From Sediminihaliea albiluteola (lineage in GTDB: Bacteria > Pseudomonadota > Gammaproteobacteria > Pseudomonadales > Halieaceae), in the NCBI RefSeq assembly GCF_014077625.1, contig NZ_JACFXU010000014.1, forward strand, positions 310,001-374,000: a DNA stretch of 64,000 nt. Reading direction: 5' to 3'. Positions 1 through 10,642 of the stretch are shown here, piece by piece. Below the pieces are notes generated by a model. It did not search any database, was not told where the DNA came from, and saw nothing but the letters and a program-made list of their open reading frames with translations. The translations under genes were made by a program, and so were the position numbers. The stretch's first letter is position 1, and each line of letters opens with the position of its first letter.

Positions 1-915
1 CACTAACTGCAAACCGGCGTCACGCAGGGCCAGCTCCAGCCCAAGGTTGCTCATTGCCGTACCCACCACACCTGCTTCAGAGGTGCCATGGGCTAAACGG
101 TGCAGTGCAATAATGTAGAGTAGCTCGTCACCATCGACCAACTTGCCATTGCGGTCAACAAACAGCACACGGTCGCCGTCGCCGTCATAGGCGATACCTA
201 GATCAGCCTGCTGCTCGAGTACTAAGGCTGAAAGCGCCGCGGTATCAGTAGAACCCACACCTTCATTGATATTGAAGCCATCTGGCTGGACACCGAGGGT
301 GACCACGTCGGCACCAAGCTCTGATAACACACTCGGAGCGATGTGGTAGGTCGCACCGTTAGCGCAATCAACCGCAATTTTAAGCCCCCGCAGACTAAAG
401 CCTTCGGGAACCGTCGACTTGCAGTATTCGATATAGCGCCCGGCTGCATCGACTACCCGCAACACCTTGCCAATTTCTCGGGAGGACACCACTTCAAGCT
501 CCTCCTCCAATTCTGCCTCAATAGCCAGCTCAACCTCATCGGGCAGCTTGGAGCCAGTAGCAGAGAAAAACTTGATGCCATTGTCATAAAAAGGATTATG
601 TGAGGCGCTGATCACGATGCCCGCCACGGCATGCTGAGTGCGCGTCATTAAAGCCACCGCCGGTGTGGGCATGGGGCCCAACAGCTTCACATCGACACCG
701 GCAGCCACCAGGCCAGCCTCTAGGGCCGACTCGAACATATAGCCAGATACTCTGGTGTCCTTGCCGATAATCACAGTCTTGCGGCCAGCGCCGTCATCAC
801 TGCGAGAAAAGACTCGGCCGCAGGCCCAACCAAGCTTGAGCATAAAGTCAGGCGTAATCGGCTTACTGCCTACCTCACCGCGAATACCGTCGGTGCCGAA
901 ATAGCGTCTACTCAT
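1..915 (-). CDS. glmM: Phosphoglucosamine mutase, 3' part outside window
   Basis: Converts glucosamine-6-phosphate to glucosamine-1-phosphate on the way to UDP-GlcNAc for peptidoglycan and LPS. The reverse strand starts at ATG 915 with [13 protein letters not shown], the typical GlmM amino end. The phosphoserine loop S-A-S-H-N-P lies near residue 102 and the metal loop D-G-D-G-D-R near residue 240. There are 305 codons here of about 445 expected; the rest runs off the left edge. The start codon follows the folP stop directly, so the two genes are surely co-transcribed, as in other gammaproteobacteria. Confidence 0.96.
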   Translation of the reverse strand, partial: MSRRYFGTDGIRGEVGSKPITPDFMLKLGWACGRVFSRSDDGAGRKTVIIGKDTRVSGYMFESALEAGLVAAGVDVKLLGPMPTPAVALMTRTQHAVAGIVISASHNPFYDNGIKFFSATGSKLPDEVELAIEAELEEELEVVSSREIGKVLRVVDAAGRYIEYCKSTVPEGFSLRGLKIAVDCANGATYHIAPSVLSELGADVVTLGVQPDGFNINEGVGSTDTAALSALVLEQQADLGIAYDGDGDRVLFVDRNGKLVDGDELLYIIALHRLAHGTSEAGVVGTAMSNLGLELALRDAGLQLV

Positions 916-1791
916 TTATTCTCCAATTTCTGCCAGTGCGCTACACATGGCGAGGGCGTCGGCAGTTTCCTGAATATCGTGGGTGCGTATTATCCACGCT
1001 CCGCGCTCAACGGCCAACACCGCCAGAGCAAGACCCGCTGCCAAACGCTCGTCAACTGCCCGGTCGAGCAATTTAGCGATCATTGATTTTCGCGACATAC
1101 CGACCAGCAAAGGCTGACCCAAGTCGCGCAACTGCGGCAAGTCACGCAGTAGCTGCAAGTTATGTTGTAGTGACTTACCAAAACCAAAACCTGGATCGAG
1201 CAGCAAACGCTCACGGGGAATTCCCGCCAGATCACAAACACTCATGCGCTGGCGCAAGAAATCGCTCACCTCAGCACTAACATCCCGGTATTGAGGATTC
1301 TGCTGCATGGTATCCGGCTGCCCCTGCATGTGCATCAAACACACCGGCAGGCCGGTCGCCGCCGCCGCTGCCAAGGCTCCTTCGCGCTGCAAAGCCCGCA
1401 CATCATTGATTAACCCAGCCCCTACGGCAGCGGCCTCGGTCATCACTTGCGGCGAACTAGTATCCACCGAGATGACAACCTCTAGCTCAGCTGCGATGCG
1501 CTCAACCAGCGGCACTACCCGCTCCAGCTCTTGCTCAATAGTGACTGGAGCAGCGCCGGGGCGAGTCGACTCACCACCAATATCAATGATGCTAGCGCCC
1601 TGTTCACACATCAGACGTGCCCGAGCCATAGCTTGCTCGAGATCTAAGCCGTTTTGCTTATAGAGGCTTCCGCCATCTGAAAAAGAGTCTGGTGTGGTAT
1701 TGAGCACCCCCATGACCTGGGGGCGCGATAAGTCGAGAGCCCTGCCAGCGCAGTTAAGCACCGGCAGGGGAAAGTCTGCTGTGGCAGGCAA
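916..1791 (-). CDS. folP: Dihydropteroate synthase
   Basis: Condenses 4-aminobenzoate with the pterin pyrophosphate in folate synthesis in the cytoplasm; it is the sulfonamide target. The 291-aa length is normal. Visible motifs are V-M-G-V-L-N-T-T-P-D-S-F-S-D-G-G near residue 27, D-I-G-G-E-S-T-R-P-G near residue 71, and the D-P-G-F-G-F-G-K loop near residue 197. It sits between ftsH and glmM on the same strand, the classical ftsH-folP-glmM order, and ends exactly where glmM starts. Confidence 0.97.
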   Translation of the reverse strand: MPATADFPLPVLNCAGRALDLSRPQVMGVLNTTPDSFSDGGSLYKQNGLDLEQAMARARLMCEQGASIIDIGGESTRPGAAPVTIEQELERVVPLVERIAAELEVVISVDTSSPQVMTEAAAVGAGLINDVRALQREGALAAAAATGLPVCLMHMQGQPDTMQQNPQYRDVSAEVSDFLRQRMSVCDLAGIPRERLLLDPGFGFGKSLQHNLQLLRDLPQLRDLGQPLLVGMSRKSMIAKLLDRAVDERLAAGLALAVLAVERGAWIIRTHDIQETADALAMCSALAEIGE

Positions 1792-1810
1792 AATCTACTG
1801 AGCCCCGCGC

Positions 1811-3751
1811 TTAATGCTCGCCGGCAGGGCCGCCTATTGGGGAGGATTCGCTCTCATCAGAGCTGCTATTCTGCTCTTTTGTTGCGCTACTATCACTGCT
1901 GGCACCGCCACCAGAGCCACCCCAGTCTTTCGGTTCACGCGCTGGGCGACCAGACATAATATCGTCGATCTGATCGGCATCGATGGTTTCATAGAGCATC
2001 AAAGCTTCTGCCATCAGGTGCAGCTTGTCGAAGTTCTCTTCCAGTATGCGCTCAGCAGTGGCATAGCACTCATCAATAATACGCCGTACTTCCTGGTCAA
2101 TCTGTTTTGCGGTTTCACCGGAAATACTTTTGTGGGGCTGACCACTGGAGCGACCGAGGAAAACCTCTTCATCGGCCTCGTCATACATTAAAGGCCCCAT
2201 TTTTTCCGACAGTCCCCACTGGGTCACCATCTTGCGGGCGATGTCCGTAGCCCGCTGAATATCATTGGAAGCACCGGTGGTAACACCATCTTTGCCGAGC
2301 GTCATCTCCTCGGCAATACGGCCACCAAACAAGCTGCATATTTGCGAAATGATATGACGGCGACTGTGGCTGTAGCGGTCTTCTTCGGGCAAAAACATTG
2401 TCACACCCAGTGCGCGACCACGCGGAATAATACTCACCTTATAGACCGGGTCGTGCTCGGGCATCAAGCGCCCAACAATCGCATGACCAGCCTCATGGTA
2501 GGCAGTATTGCGCTTTTCAGCTTCCGACATCACCATCGATTTGCGCTCAGCGCCCATCATAATCTTGTCTTTGGCCAGCTCGAACTGGGTCATACCTACG
2601 GTGCGCAGATTGCCCCGCGCTGCAAAGAGCGCCGCTTCGTTAACCAAGTTAGCCAAGTCGGCACCGGAAAAACCGGGTGTACCACGAGCAATTTTAGAGG
2701 GCTCGACATCTTCCGACAGCGGCACCTTGCGCATGTGTACTTTTAAGATCTGTTCGCGACCACGTATATCTGGCAAGCCCACAACCACCTGACGGTCAAA
2801 GCGACCGGGGCGCAGTAATGCTGGGTCCAACACGTCGGGGCGGTTGGTCGCAGCAATAACAATGACGCCATCATTCGCTTCAAAGCCATCCATTTCGACC
2901 AGCAGCTGGTTTAGGGTCTGTTCGCGCTCATCGTGGCCACCACCTAAGCCCGCACCGCGGTGCCGACCGACAGCGTCAATTTCATCAATAAAGATGATAC
3001 AGGGTGCTTGCTTTTTGGCCTGCTCGAACATATCGCGCACCCGAGAAGCACCCACACCGACAAACATTTCGACAAAATCAGAGCCAGATATAGAGAAAAA
3101 CGGTACTTTGGCCTCACCGGCGATGGCTTTGGCTAGCAAAGTTTTACCGGTACCTGGCTGCCCCACCATCAACACACCGCGAGGAATCCGTCCACCAAGC
3201 TTTTGGAATCGACCCGGGTCGCGCAGAAACTCAACCAGCTCCTGCACGTCTTCCTTAGCTTCATCGACCCCGGCCACATCAGCAAAGGTGGTAGTTATCT
3301 GATCTTCACCCAGCAGCCGCGCTTTACTCTTGCCAAAGCTCATCGGGCCGCCCTTGCCACCCGCACCGCCTTGCATCTGACGCATGAAGAACATGAATAC
3401 GGCAATGATTATCAGGATCGGGAAACTCGCCACCAGCAACTGCGTCCAAACGCTTTGCTGCTCCGGTTTACGCCCTTCAACCACCACCTTGTGATCCAAT
3501 AGGTCGTCGATCAGCTTAGGATCTTCCACCATGGGCCGAATTGTTTCGAACTGGCTGCCGTCAAAACGCTCGCCCGTGATAGTGAGACCATCCACTACCA
3601 CTTTTTTCACTTGATCCTGCTGGATTTGCTCAATGAAATCAGAATAACCGACCTGTTCGGTCGAGTTCTGCATATTAAAGTTATTGAACACCGACAACAG
3701 GACGGCGGCTATAACCAGCCAAAGTAGTAGATTTTTTGCCATATCACTCAA
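1811..3751 (-). CDS. ftsH: ATP-dependent zinc metalloprotease FtsH
   Basis: Membrane-anchored AAA+ protease that degrades misassembled membrane proteins and regulators such as LpxC and sigma-32. Two N-terminal membrane segments (about residues 8-25 and 105-125) precede the AAA domain with Walker A G-Q-P-G-T-G-K-T and Walker [10 protein letters not shown]. The zinc site H-E-A-G-H is near residue 420. The C-terminal tail is rich in Gly and Ser. The start is TTG, giving M-S-D-M-A-K-N; as I recall, E. coli ftsH shows the same M-S-D-M-A-K-N start, and GAGG lies 8 nt upstream. ATG at 3742 is the alternative start. Length 646 aa is usual. Confidence 0.97.
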   Translation of the reverse strand: MSDMAKNLLLWLVIAAVLLSVFNNFNMQNSTEQVGYSDFIEQIQQDQVKKVVVDGLTITGERFDGSQFETIRPMVEDPKLIDDLLDHKVVVEGRKPEQQSVWTQLLVASFPILIIIAVFMFFMRQMQGGAGGKGGPMSFGKSKARLLGEDQITTTFADVAGVDEAKEDVQELVEFLRDPGRFQKLGGRIPRGVLMVGQPGTGKTLLAKAIAGEAKVPFFSISGSDFVEMFVGVGASRVRDMFEQAKKQAPCIIFIDEIDAVGRHRGAGLGGGHDEREQTLNQLLVEMDGFEANDGVIVIAATNRPDVLDPALLRPGRFDRQVVVGLPDIRGREQILKVHMRKVPLSEDVEPSKIARGTPGFSGADLANLVNEAALFAARGNLRTVGMTQFELAKDKIMMGAERKSMVMSEAEKRNTAYHEAGHAIVGRLMPEHDPVYKVSIIPRGRALGVTMFLPEEDRYSHSRRHIISQICSLFGGRIAEEMTLGKDGVTTGASNDIQRATDIARKMVTQWGLSEKMGPLMYDEADEEVFLGRSSGQPHKSISGETAKQIDQEVRRIIDECYATAERILEENFDKLHLMAEALMLYETIDADQIDDIMSGRPAREPKDWGGSGGGASSDSSATKEQNSSSDESESSPIGGPAGEH

Positions 3752-3981
3752 CGCAGTTACCTCACCAACTTGCCGTCTGCTAGACCGACGCTAAAACCAG
3801 TTGTTCCACAATTATAGCTGGAATCTGGGCACGCCCGACCAATCGGAGGATTGATGTGGGAGAACACTACAAGGACACCAAGCCCCCGAAGCATTCCACA
3901 ATGGGAATATAAGTTTGTCCAATGTACTACAGATGGGGTTATTGCTCCACGTTTCAAGCCCCCTGTGTGCATTAGCGCTAA

Positions 3982-4608
3982 TTAAAGTCCTTTGAAAGCT
4001 TTCGCTACTAAATACACTTCTCTCGAGCGAGGCCGCGAGGCCGCTGGCTTACGTGTCAACACTTTGCCAAAAGAGCCCTTAGCCTGACGAAACAATTCAT
4101 CAAAGCCCTCCCCCTGAAATACTTTTGTTACAAAGCATCCGCCAGGAGCCAATACTTTACAGGCCATATCTAAAGCCAGCTCGACAAGGTACATAGAGCG
4201 CGGTTGATCGACCTCGCTCATACCACTCATATTCGGCGCCATATCTGACATCACCAAGTCCACTGGCGCTGCGCCAATCGCCTCAACAATTTGCTCAAAC
4301 ACGGCGTCCTCGGTGAAGTCACCTTGAATAAACTCCACGTCGGCCAAGCTGTCCATGTGCAGTATATCCGAAGCTACCACCCGCCCTCGATGCCCCACTA
4401 GCTCTGCCGCAACCTGCGACCAACCACCGGGGGCACTGCCGAGATCCACCACCGTCATACCGGGACGAATCAAACGATCTTTATCCTGCAACTCCAATAG
4501 CTTGTAACAAGCACGCGAGCGATAGCCTTCACGCTGGGCTCGCTGCACGTAGGGATCGTCGCGGTGTTCTTTTAACCAAGCTTGACTTGAGGGGCGCTTC
4601 TTTGCCAT
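3982..4608 (-). CDS. rlmE: 23S rRNA (U2552-2'-O)-methyltransferase
   Basis: FtsJ/RrmJ methylates the ribose of U2552 in the 23S A-loop late in 50S assembly. The 208-aa protein has the SAM motif [13 protein letters not shown] near residue 54 and the catalytic K-D-K-E type residues, with lysines in R-A-C-Y-K-L-L-E and T-K-V-F-Q-G-E-G. It lies 230 nt upstream of ftsH on the same strand and is divergent from yhbY, the usual arrangement. The 230-nt gap to ftsH probably contains the ftsH promoter; I saw no gene in it. Confidence 0.96.
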   Translation of the reverse strand: MAKKRPSSQAWLKEHRDDPYVQRAQREGYRSRACYKLLELQDKDRLIRPGMTVVDLGSAPGGWSQVAAELVGHRGRVVASDILHMDSLADVEFIQGDFTEDAVFEQIVEAIGAAPVDLVMSDMAPNMSGMSEVDQPRSMYLVELALDMACKVLAPGGCFVTKVFQGEGFDELFRQAKGSFGKVLTRKPAASRPRSREVYLVAKAFKGL

Positions 4609-4711
4609 AGACAGTCTCTATAATTTCCGTAAATTGGGCCGTATCGTGTCACTATACGCTTGTGTAGAATACCCGCCCCGAGTGAATACCCCATTGTAAC
4701 GTGGAAACCCT

Positions 4712-5023
4712 ATGAGCAAGAACGCCAAGCTGGATATCAAGCAACTGCGGGCTATCGGCCACAAATTAAACCCCGTCGTCACTGTCGCAGGCAAGGGCCT
4801 CAACGACAATGTGCTGACAGAAATTGAGCGCGCCCTCAGCGATCACGAGCTAATCAAGATCAAATTGGCCGTGGGCAGCCGCGAAGCTCGCAGCGAAGTC
4901 GCCGCCGAGATTTGCCAGCTCACCAACAGCAGCTTAGTCCAATCCATTGGCAACGTCGTTCTGCTACTGCGCCACAGCAAGCAGCCTGACCCCAAACTAT
5001 CCAACCTGCTACGCCCTCAGTAA
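4712..5023 (+). CDS. yhbY: Ribosome assembly RNA-binding protein YhbY (CRS1-YhbY domain)
   Basis: Small KH-like RNA-binding protein that associates with pre-50S particles. The 103-aa sequence starts L-D-I-K-Q-L-R-A-I-G-H-K-L-N-P-V-V-T-V-A-G and carries the G-K-G-L-N-D-N loop and L-I-K-I-K-L core of the CRM domain. It is divergent from rlmE with a 103-nt spacer that must contain both promoters. Confidence 0.93.
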   Translation: MSKNAKLDIKQLRAIGHKLNPVVTVAGKGLNDNVLTEIERALSDHELIKIKLAVGSREARSEVAAEICQLTNSSLVQSIGNVVLLLRHSKQPDPKLSNLLRPQ

Positions 5024-5095
5024 AGCCCGCTTTCCCCACACACTGCGCTGGCCTATGATATCGATGATATCTGATGACAGGAGGCGAGCTACTGT

Positions 5096-5437
5096 ATGGG
5101 GACTGTTCTCCATTTTCCATCCACGCAGGCCCAGGGCCTAGCTTTTCTCGATCGGGAACTGCGGCAGCGCTTAGCGGCCTACGGCGCTGACCAAGCTCTG
5201 AGCGACTTTGCTGCCACTGAACTGACACGCATCTACAAAGAGTTTAGCCAACCAGAAGCCTACAGCTTTACTCTCAGCCTGCCAGATGACCTGCCCAGTG
5301 AGATAAGCCGCGACTTGCAGCAACAGATAAGTGAAGGTTTGGAAGGGCTGCGCAAAGAGAACCACGCTCTGGTGATTAATCTGATTGCGCAGCTGGTGCT
5401 GGCCCGCATGCAGCTGTTTCAGCTACAGCGGGGTTAA
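5096..5437 (+). CDS. Conserved hypothetical protein between yhbY and greA
   Basis: A 113-aa soluble protein with no family I can name. It is rich in Leu, Gln and Glu and predicted mostly helical, with no signal peptide or membrane span. AGGAGG lies 11 nt before the ATG, supporting translation. It follows yhbY by 72 nt on the same strand and faces greA tail to tail with 12 nt between the genes. No function is proposed. Confidence 0.7.
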   Translation: MGTVLHFPSTQAQGLAFLDRELRQRLAAYGADQALSDFAATELTRIYKEFSQPEAYSFTLSLPDDLPSEISRDLQQQISEGLEGLRKENHALVINLIAQLVLARMQLFQLQRG

Positions 5438-5449
5438 TGCGGGCATCGC

Positions 5450-5926
5450 TTAGATATGCTGAACCCGATCGATTTCATACTCCACGTCGCCGCCAGGTGC
5501 CTTGACGACCACGACATCGCCCTCTTCCTTGCCGATCAAAGCGCGCGCGATAGGTGAACTGACCGAGATCAGGTTCTGCTTCACGTCGGCTTCGTCGTCA
5601 CCCACTATGCGGTAAGTCACAGTGGCCTCACTTTCGACATTAATGAGGTCGACCGTCGTACCAAATATTACTTTGCCACTGTAGGGGATTTTGGTCACGT
5701 CGATCACTTGGGCATTGGAGAGCTTGCTCTCAATTTCCATGATACGACCTTCGTTAAAGCTCTGCTGTTCACGGGCCGCGTGGTACTCAGCATTTTCTTT
5801 CAGGTCACCGTGCTCCCGCGCCTCAGCAATAGCTTGGGTGATACGTGGGCGATCGACCTTTTTTAGCTGATCTAACTCTTTCCGTAGAGCAGCTTCTCCA
5901 GATACCGTCATGGGCACATTGCTCAT
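5450..5926 (-). CDS. greA: Transcription elongation factor GreA
   Basis: Rescues backtracked RNA polymerase by stimulating transcript cleavage. The 158-aa length is normal. The N-terminal coiled coil includes [16 protein letters not shown] with the acidic tip residues Asp and Glu. The C-terminal domain has the [14 protein letters not shown] sequence. It starts 4 nt after the carB stop on the same strand, so it is the last gene of carA-carB-greA. Confidence 0.97.
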   Translation of the reverse strand: MSNVPMTVSGEAALRKELDQLKKVDRPRITQAIAEAREHGDLKENAEYHAAREQQSFNEGRIMEIESKLSNAQVIDVTKIPYSGKVIFGTTVDLINVESEATVTYRIVGDDEADVKQNLISVSSPIARALIGKEEGDVVVVKAPGGDVEYEIDRVQHI

Positions 5927-5930
5927 AGCG

Positions 5931-8900
5931 CTATACTCCTATACTTGCATGCAGGTCTTGCAGCCTGCGCACCTTCTTGTCTGTTTCCAGTTTCAAGGCC
6001 ATGCACACCGCTTCGGCCGCTGCAAGAGTGGTGGTGTAAAACACTCGATGCGCCTCAGCGCTGGCGCGAATGGGGGCCGAGTCTGCGATCGCACGACGCC
6101 CTTCTGTAGTATTGATAATGAAGTCCGCTTCATTGTTCTTGATCATATCAACAATGTGCGGCCGCCCTTCTAGCACCTTGTTAACCCGGCGCACGCTCAG
6201 TCCCGCCTGCTCCAGTGCGTTTGCGGTGCCGCCAGTGGCGACTATATCAAAGCCCAACTCAACCAACTGTTTTGCCACCTCAACTATGCCGGGCTTGTCG
6301 ACATCCCGCACACTGATCAAGGCCGTGCCGCTGCGCGGTGGGGGCGAACCCGCTCCCAACTGTGCTTTAGCAAAAGCGCCGGCAAAAGTGTCACCCGTGC
6401 CCATCACCTCACCAGTAGAGCGCATTTCAGGGCCCAAAATTGGATCGACACCAGGGAACTTGTTAAAGGGCATAACCGCTTCTTTAACTGAGAAATAAGG
6501 GGGCACAATTTCTTTGGTGTAGCCCTGATCTGCCAGGCTGGTACCAGCCATGCAGCGCGCCGCCACTTTAGCTAGCGATAGGCCTATGCACTTAGACACA
6601 AAGGGCACCGTACGCGAAGCACGAGGGTTCACTTCAATGATGTAAATTTCATTGTCCTGCCAGGCCAGCTGCACGTTCATCAAGCCACATACACCGAGCT
6701 CCAGGGCCATTTGACGAATCTGCTCGCGCATTTCGTCTTGTACCTCAGCAGGCAAGCTATAGGGCGGCAGAGCGCAAGCAGAGTCACCGGAGTGCACACC
6801 AGCTTGCTCAATATGCTGCATGATTGCGCCGATCACTACCTGCTTACCGTCGCTCACTGCATCCACATCCACTTCGACAGCCGCACTGAGGAAGCTATCG
6901 AGCAGAACCGGTGAGTCATCAGACACCAGTACCGCATCGCGCATGTAGCGCAGCAAGTCTTCCTCGCGGTAAACCACTTCCATGGCTCTACCGCCAAGTA
7001 CGTAAGAGGGCCGCACTACCAGTGGGTAACCAATCGTTTCAGCTGCCTCTAGTGCTTCGTCAACGCTGCGCACTGTGGTGTTGGCAGGCTGTCGCAGGCC
7101 CAATTTTTGGATCATACGCTGGAAGCGCTCACGATCTTCAGCGCGATCGATGGCATCAGGAGAGGTGCCAATGATCGGCACACCTTGAGCTTCAAGGGCG
7201 CGGGCCAGTTTCAGCGGCGTTTGACCACCAAATTGCACAATCACCCCTTTGGGCTTTTCTAGGTGCACAATTTCCAGCACATCTTCCAGCGTCACCGGCT
7301 CAAAATACAGGCGGTCAGAGATGTCGTAATCGGTCGACACGGTTTCTGGGTTACAGTTAACCATGATGGCTTCGTAACCATCTTCACGCATCGCCAGTGC
7401 CGCATGCACACAGCAGTAGTCAAACTCGATACCCTGACCAATCCGGTTGGGACCGCCGCCTAAGACCAGTATTTTATCGCGGTCGCTCGGCTCAGCTTCG
7501 CACTCTTCCTCATAGGTGGAATACATGTAAGCCGTGGTGGAGACAAACTCCGCGGCACAGGTATCAACCCGCTTATACACTGGGCGAATACCGAGGCTGT
7601 GACGATGACTGCGCACTTCACCTTCCGTGACACCCAGCAAGACCGACAGCCGGCTGTCGGCAAAGCCCTTGCGCTTGAGGCGGTACATGGCCTGCTTATC
7701 AATGTCAGTCAAGGCCAGCGAATTCAGGCTGCCCTCGATTTCAATCAAATCTTGAATTTGGATCAAAAACCAAGGGTCTACACCAGAGTGGCGGTACACC
7801 TCATCCACGCTCATACCTGCGCGGAATGCATCGCCCAAATACCAGAGGCGGTCAGGACCGGGGTTGACCAACTCGGAGATCAACTCATCGCGAATATCGG
7901 GGTCCTTCACATCCATTTTCGACTCAAAGCCGGAGGAGCCGACTTCTAGGCCTCGAATGGCTTTTTGGATGGATTCTTGGAAGGTGCGACCAATAGCCAT
8001 CACCTCACCCACAGACTTCATCTGGGTAGTCAGGCGTGAGTCTGCGGCGTTAAATTTCTCGAAGGCAAAGCGAGGAATCTTGGTTACAACATAGTCGATG
8101 CTCGGCTCAAAGGATGCGGGCGTGGCACCACCGGTAATGTCGTTCTTTAACTCGTCTAGGGTAAAACCAACAGCCAACTTTGCGGCGACTTTGGCAATTG
8201 GGAAACCAGTCGCTTTAGAAGCAAGTGCTGAGGAGCGTGATACCCGCGGGTTCATCTCAATGATGACAAAGCGCCCCGTTTTAGGACACTGGCCAAACTG
8301 CACGTTGGAGCCGCCAGTTTCGACGCCGATTTCACGCAGCACCGCCAGCGAGGCGTTGCGCATGATCTGATACTCTTTATCGGTCAGCGTTTGGGCCGGC
8401 GCCACGGTAATAGAGTCACCGGTGTGCACCCCCATGGCATCAAAGTTCTCGATCGCGCAGACGATGATGCAGTTGTCATTTTTGTCGCGCACCACCTCCA
8501 TCTCGAACTCTTTCCAGCCGATCAGTGACTCGTCAATCAGCAGCTCTTTAGTTGGGGATAGATCGAGTCCGCGCAGGCAGATTTTTTCAAATTCGTCGCG
8601 GTTATAGGCAATACCGCCACCGGAGCCACCCATGGTAAAGGAGGGCCGGATAATGCAGGGGAAGCCAATTGAGTCGAGTACCTGAAAAGCCTCTTCCAAA
8701 CTGTGGGCGGTGGCAGCGCGCGGCGTCTCCAGACCGATGCGCTTCATGGCGTCATCGAATAGCTGGCGGTCTTCCGCCATGTCGATCGCTTCCTTGGTGG
8801 CGCCAATCATCTCAACGCCATGCTTTTCCAGCACGCCATGACGCGCCAGATCTAGCGCGCAGTTCAAGGCTGTCTGGCCACCCATGGTTGGCAGCAGTGC

Positions 8901-9152
8901 GTCGGGTTTTTCTGCCTCGATGATCCGCTCAACCGTCTGCCACTCAATCGGTTCGATATAGGTGGAGTCGGCCATCGCCGGGTCGGTCATAATAGTCGCT
9001 GGGTTGGAGTTCACCAGAATAACGCGATAACCCTCTTCCCGCAGCGCTTTACAGGCTTGGGCGCCGGAGTAATCAAACTCACAGGCTTGGCCGATAACAA
9101 TCGGTCCAGCACCGAGGATCAGGATACTTTGAATGTCAGTTCTTTTTGGCAT
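5931..9152 (-). CDS. carB: Carbamoyl-phosphate synthase large subunit
   Basis: Makes carbamoyl phosphate from bicarbonate, ammonia supplied by CarA, and two ATP, for arginine and pyrimidine synthesis. The 1073-aa protein has the two homologous ATP-grasp halves: [14 protein letters not shown] near residue 10 and [14 protein letters not shown] near residue 560. A C-terminal MGS allosteric domain ([13 protein letters not shown]) follows. There are 5 nt between carA and carB. Confidence 0.98.
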   Translation of the reverse strand: MPKRTDIQSILILGAGPIVIGQACEFDYSGAQACKALREEGYRVILVNSNPATIMTDPAMADSTYIEPIEWQTVERIIEAEKPDALLPTMGGQTALNCALDLARHGVLEKHGVEMIGATKEAIDMAEDRQLFDDAMKRIGLETPRAATAHSLEEAFQVLDSIGFPCIIRPSFTMGGSGGGIAYNRDEFEKICLRGLDLSPTKELLIDESLIGWKEFEMEVVRDKNDNCIIVCAIENFDAMGVHTGDSITVAPAQTLTDKEYQIMRNASLAVLREIGVETGGSNVQFGQCPKTGRFVIIEMNPRVSRSSALASKATGFPIAKVAAKLAVGFTLDELKNDITGGATPASFEPSIDYVVTKIPRFAFEKFNAADSRLTTQMKSVGEVMAIGRTFQESIQKAIRGLEVGSSGFESKMDVKDPDIRDELISELVNPGPDRLWYLGDAFRAGMSVDEVYRHSGVDPWFLIQIQDLIEIEGSLNSLALTDIDKQAMYRLKRKGFADSRLSVLLGVTEGEVRSHRHSLGIRPVYKRVDTCAAEFVSTTAYMYSTYEEECEAEPSDRDKILVLGGGPNRIGQGIEFDYCCVHAALAMREDGYEAIMVNCNPETVSTDYDISDRLYFEPVTLEDVLEIVHLEKPKGVIVQFGGQTPLKLARALEAQGVPIIGTSPDAIDRAEDRERFQRMIQKLGLRQPANTTVRSVDEALEAAETIGYPLVVRPSYVLGGRAMEVVYREEDLLRYMRDAVLVSDDSPVLLDSFLSAAVEVDVDAVSDGKQVVIGAIMQHIEQAGVHSGDSACALPPYSLPAEVQDEMREQIRQMALELGVCGLMNVQLAWQDNEIYIIEVNPRASRTVPFVSKCIGLSLAKVAARCMAGTSLADQGYTKEIVPPYFSVKEAVMPFNKFPGVDPILGPEMRSTGEVMGTGDTFAGAFAKAQLGAGSPPPRSGTALISVRDVDKPGIVEVAKQLVELGFDIVATGGTANALEQAGLSVRRVNKVLEGRPHIVDMIKNNEADFIINTTEGRRAIADSAPIRASAEAHRVFYTTTLAAAEAVCMALKLETDKKVRRLQDLHASIGV

Positions 9153-9157
9153 ACGGC

Positions 9158-10300
9158 TTAACTTCTTCCCGCTCGGGCTTCTATCAATTCAATAAAGTGG
9201 TCAAACAGTGGCGCGGCATCGTGTGGACCTGGGCCTGCCTCTGGGTGACCCTGAAAGCTAAATGCAGCTTTATCGCTGCGCTGAAAACCCTGTATGGTGC
9301 CATCAAACAAGGATTTGTGGGTTACCTCTAGGTTGGCTGGCAGCCCTTCTTCAGCGATCGCAAAACCGTGGTTCTGGCTGGTGATGAGCACCCGGCCATC
9401 TTTTAGGTTCTGCACTGGATGGTTGGCGCCGTGATGACCCTGGCTCATTTTCATGGTTTTGGCTCCGCTGGCCAGACCAAGCAACTGATGCCCCAAACAG
9501 ATACCGAAAATTGGCACATCCGTTTCTAGGAATTCCTGGATCGCTTGGATGGCATAATCACAAGGCTCGGGGTCACCGGGGCCATTGGACAGGAATATGC
9601 CATCGGGATTCATGGCCAGCACTTCTGCTGCGGGAGTCTGCGCCGGCACTACTGTGACACGGCAGCCGCGATCCACCAGCATGCGCAAGATATTGCGCTT
9701 AACACCAAAATCATAGGCCACCACATGCTTAGTCAACTCGCTTTCAGCAGGCTTGAAAAAGCCCTCACCGAGCGCCCAACTTCCCTCTGTCCAAGTGTAG
9801 GACTCTTTGACGCTGACTACCTTAGCCAAGTCCATACCCTTGAGACCGGCAAAGGCACGAGCCTGCGCGAGCGCCTCTTGCTCATCGATGTTGTCGCCAG
9901 CCATTAGGCAACCGCTTAAGGCACCTTTATCGCGGAGAATACGGGTCAAACGGCGGGTATCGATTTCGGCCATCGCAATGACATTGCGACGCTTAAGGTA
10001 AGAGGAGAAGTCTTCTTGATTGCGGAAGCTACTGGCCATCAGGGGCAGATCACGAATGATCAAACCAGTGGACCAAATCGCCGCAGACTCTTCATCTTCG
10101 GGGTTAGTACCGGTGTTTCCAATATGGGGGTAGGTCAACGTCACTATCTGGCGGGCATAAGAAGGATCAGTAAGAACCTCCTGATAGCCACTCATAGCGG
10201 TGTTGAACACCACCTCACCGACAGAGCTTCCTTCGGCACCAATAGCGGTACCTTTGAAAATACTGCCATCCTCAAGGGCTAACAGGGCCTGACTGTACAA
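9158..10300 (-). CDS. carA: Carbamoyl-phosphate synthase small subunit (glutamine amidotransferase)
   Basis: Hydrolyses glutamine and channels ammonia to CarB. The class I amidotransferase triad is visible: Cys in [11 protein letters not shown], and His and Glu in F-Q-G-H-P-E-A. I place the start at TTG 10300 because GGAGG sits 5 nt before it and the resulting [12 protein letters not shown] end matches the family. An in-frame ATG at 10345 would add 15 residues that do not resemble CarA. A rho-independent terminator lies upstream, between the likely promoter and the gene. Confidence 0.94.
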   Translation of the reverse strand: MYSQALLALEDGSIFKGTAIGAEGSSVGEVVFNTAMSGYQEVLTDPSYARQIVTLTYPHIGNTGTNPEDEESAAIWSTGLIIRDLPLMASSFRNQEDFSSYLKRRNVIAMAEIDTRRLTRILRDKGALSGCLMAGDNIDEQEALAQARAFAGLKGMDLAKVVSVKESYTWTEGSWALGEGFFKPAESELTKHVVAYDFGVKRNILRMLVDRGCRVTVVPAQTPAAEVLAMNPDGIFLSNGPGDPEPCDYAIQAIQEFLETDVPIFGICLGHQLLGLASGAKTMKMSQGHHGANHPVQNLKDGRVLITSQNHGFAIAEEGLPANLEVTHKSLFDGTIQGFQRSDKAAFSFQGHPEAGPGPHDAAPLFDHFIELIEARAGRS

Positions 10301-10642
10301 GTACACCTCCAACGCGTCAGTGAGTGATTGCCATGTAGCGCACAAATGTCCCGCGCGCTCAAAAAAAAGCGAGATCGGGCAACCGCATCTCGCTTTTTAT
10401 CATACAATCAGCTCTAGTTATTCACAGGACTACACGGAACCCGGATGCTGGCCGAGCGTGTTAAATCTGGCAAAAGATTGTAGGGGAATACGCAGTGGCT
10501 GTCCACAGCAGCTAGCCCACTAGAGAGGCCCAGAAAGGCAATTTGGTGATATTACCACCCCGCCCTGTTTAGGGGAGCATCACCACAGCGACATCACCTA
10601 TGCTGGCCGCAGCATAATTACAATGAAAAGATTGAAGCCCGC
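10301..10642. other. Divergent intergenic region between carA and the MFS gene
   Basis: This 342-bp stretch holds no convincing gene. Reading toward carA it contains a candidate -10 box TATGAT (10404-10399), then the hairpin with T-run at 10361-10398, then about 60 nt of leader and the carA ribosome site. The part nearest the MFS gene contains AT-rich tracts but no promoter I would assert. Confidence 0.5.
10361..10398. terminator. Rho-independent terminator in the carA leader (possible attenuator)
   Basis: AGCGAGAT pairs with ATCTCGCT around an 11-nt loop. The hairpin is flanked by A8 on one side and T5 on the other, so it can work in both directions. No minus-strand gene lies upstream of carA for it to end, so in the carA direction it sits inside the leader or at its start. 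Pyrimidine- or arginine-responsive attenuation of carAB is known in pseudomonads; its use here is inferred. Confidence 0.7.

Noticed and set aside
3757-3972. Small minus-strand ORF between ftsH and rlmE
   Set aside because: No family, ribosome site or composition support; the interval is more likely the ftsH promoter region.
10301-10345. Amino-terminal extension of CarA from ATG 10345
   Set aside because: The 15 extra residues are not CarA-like, whereas TTG 10300 has GGAGG at proper spacing.
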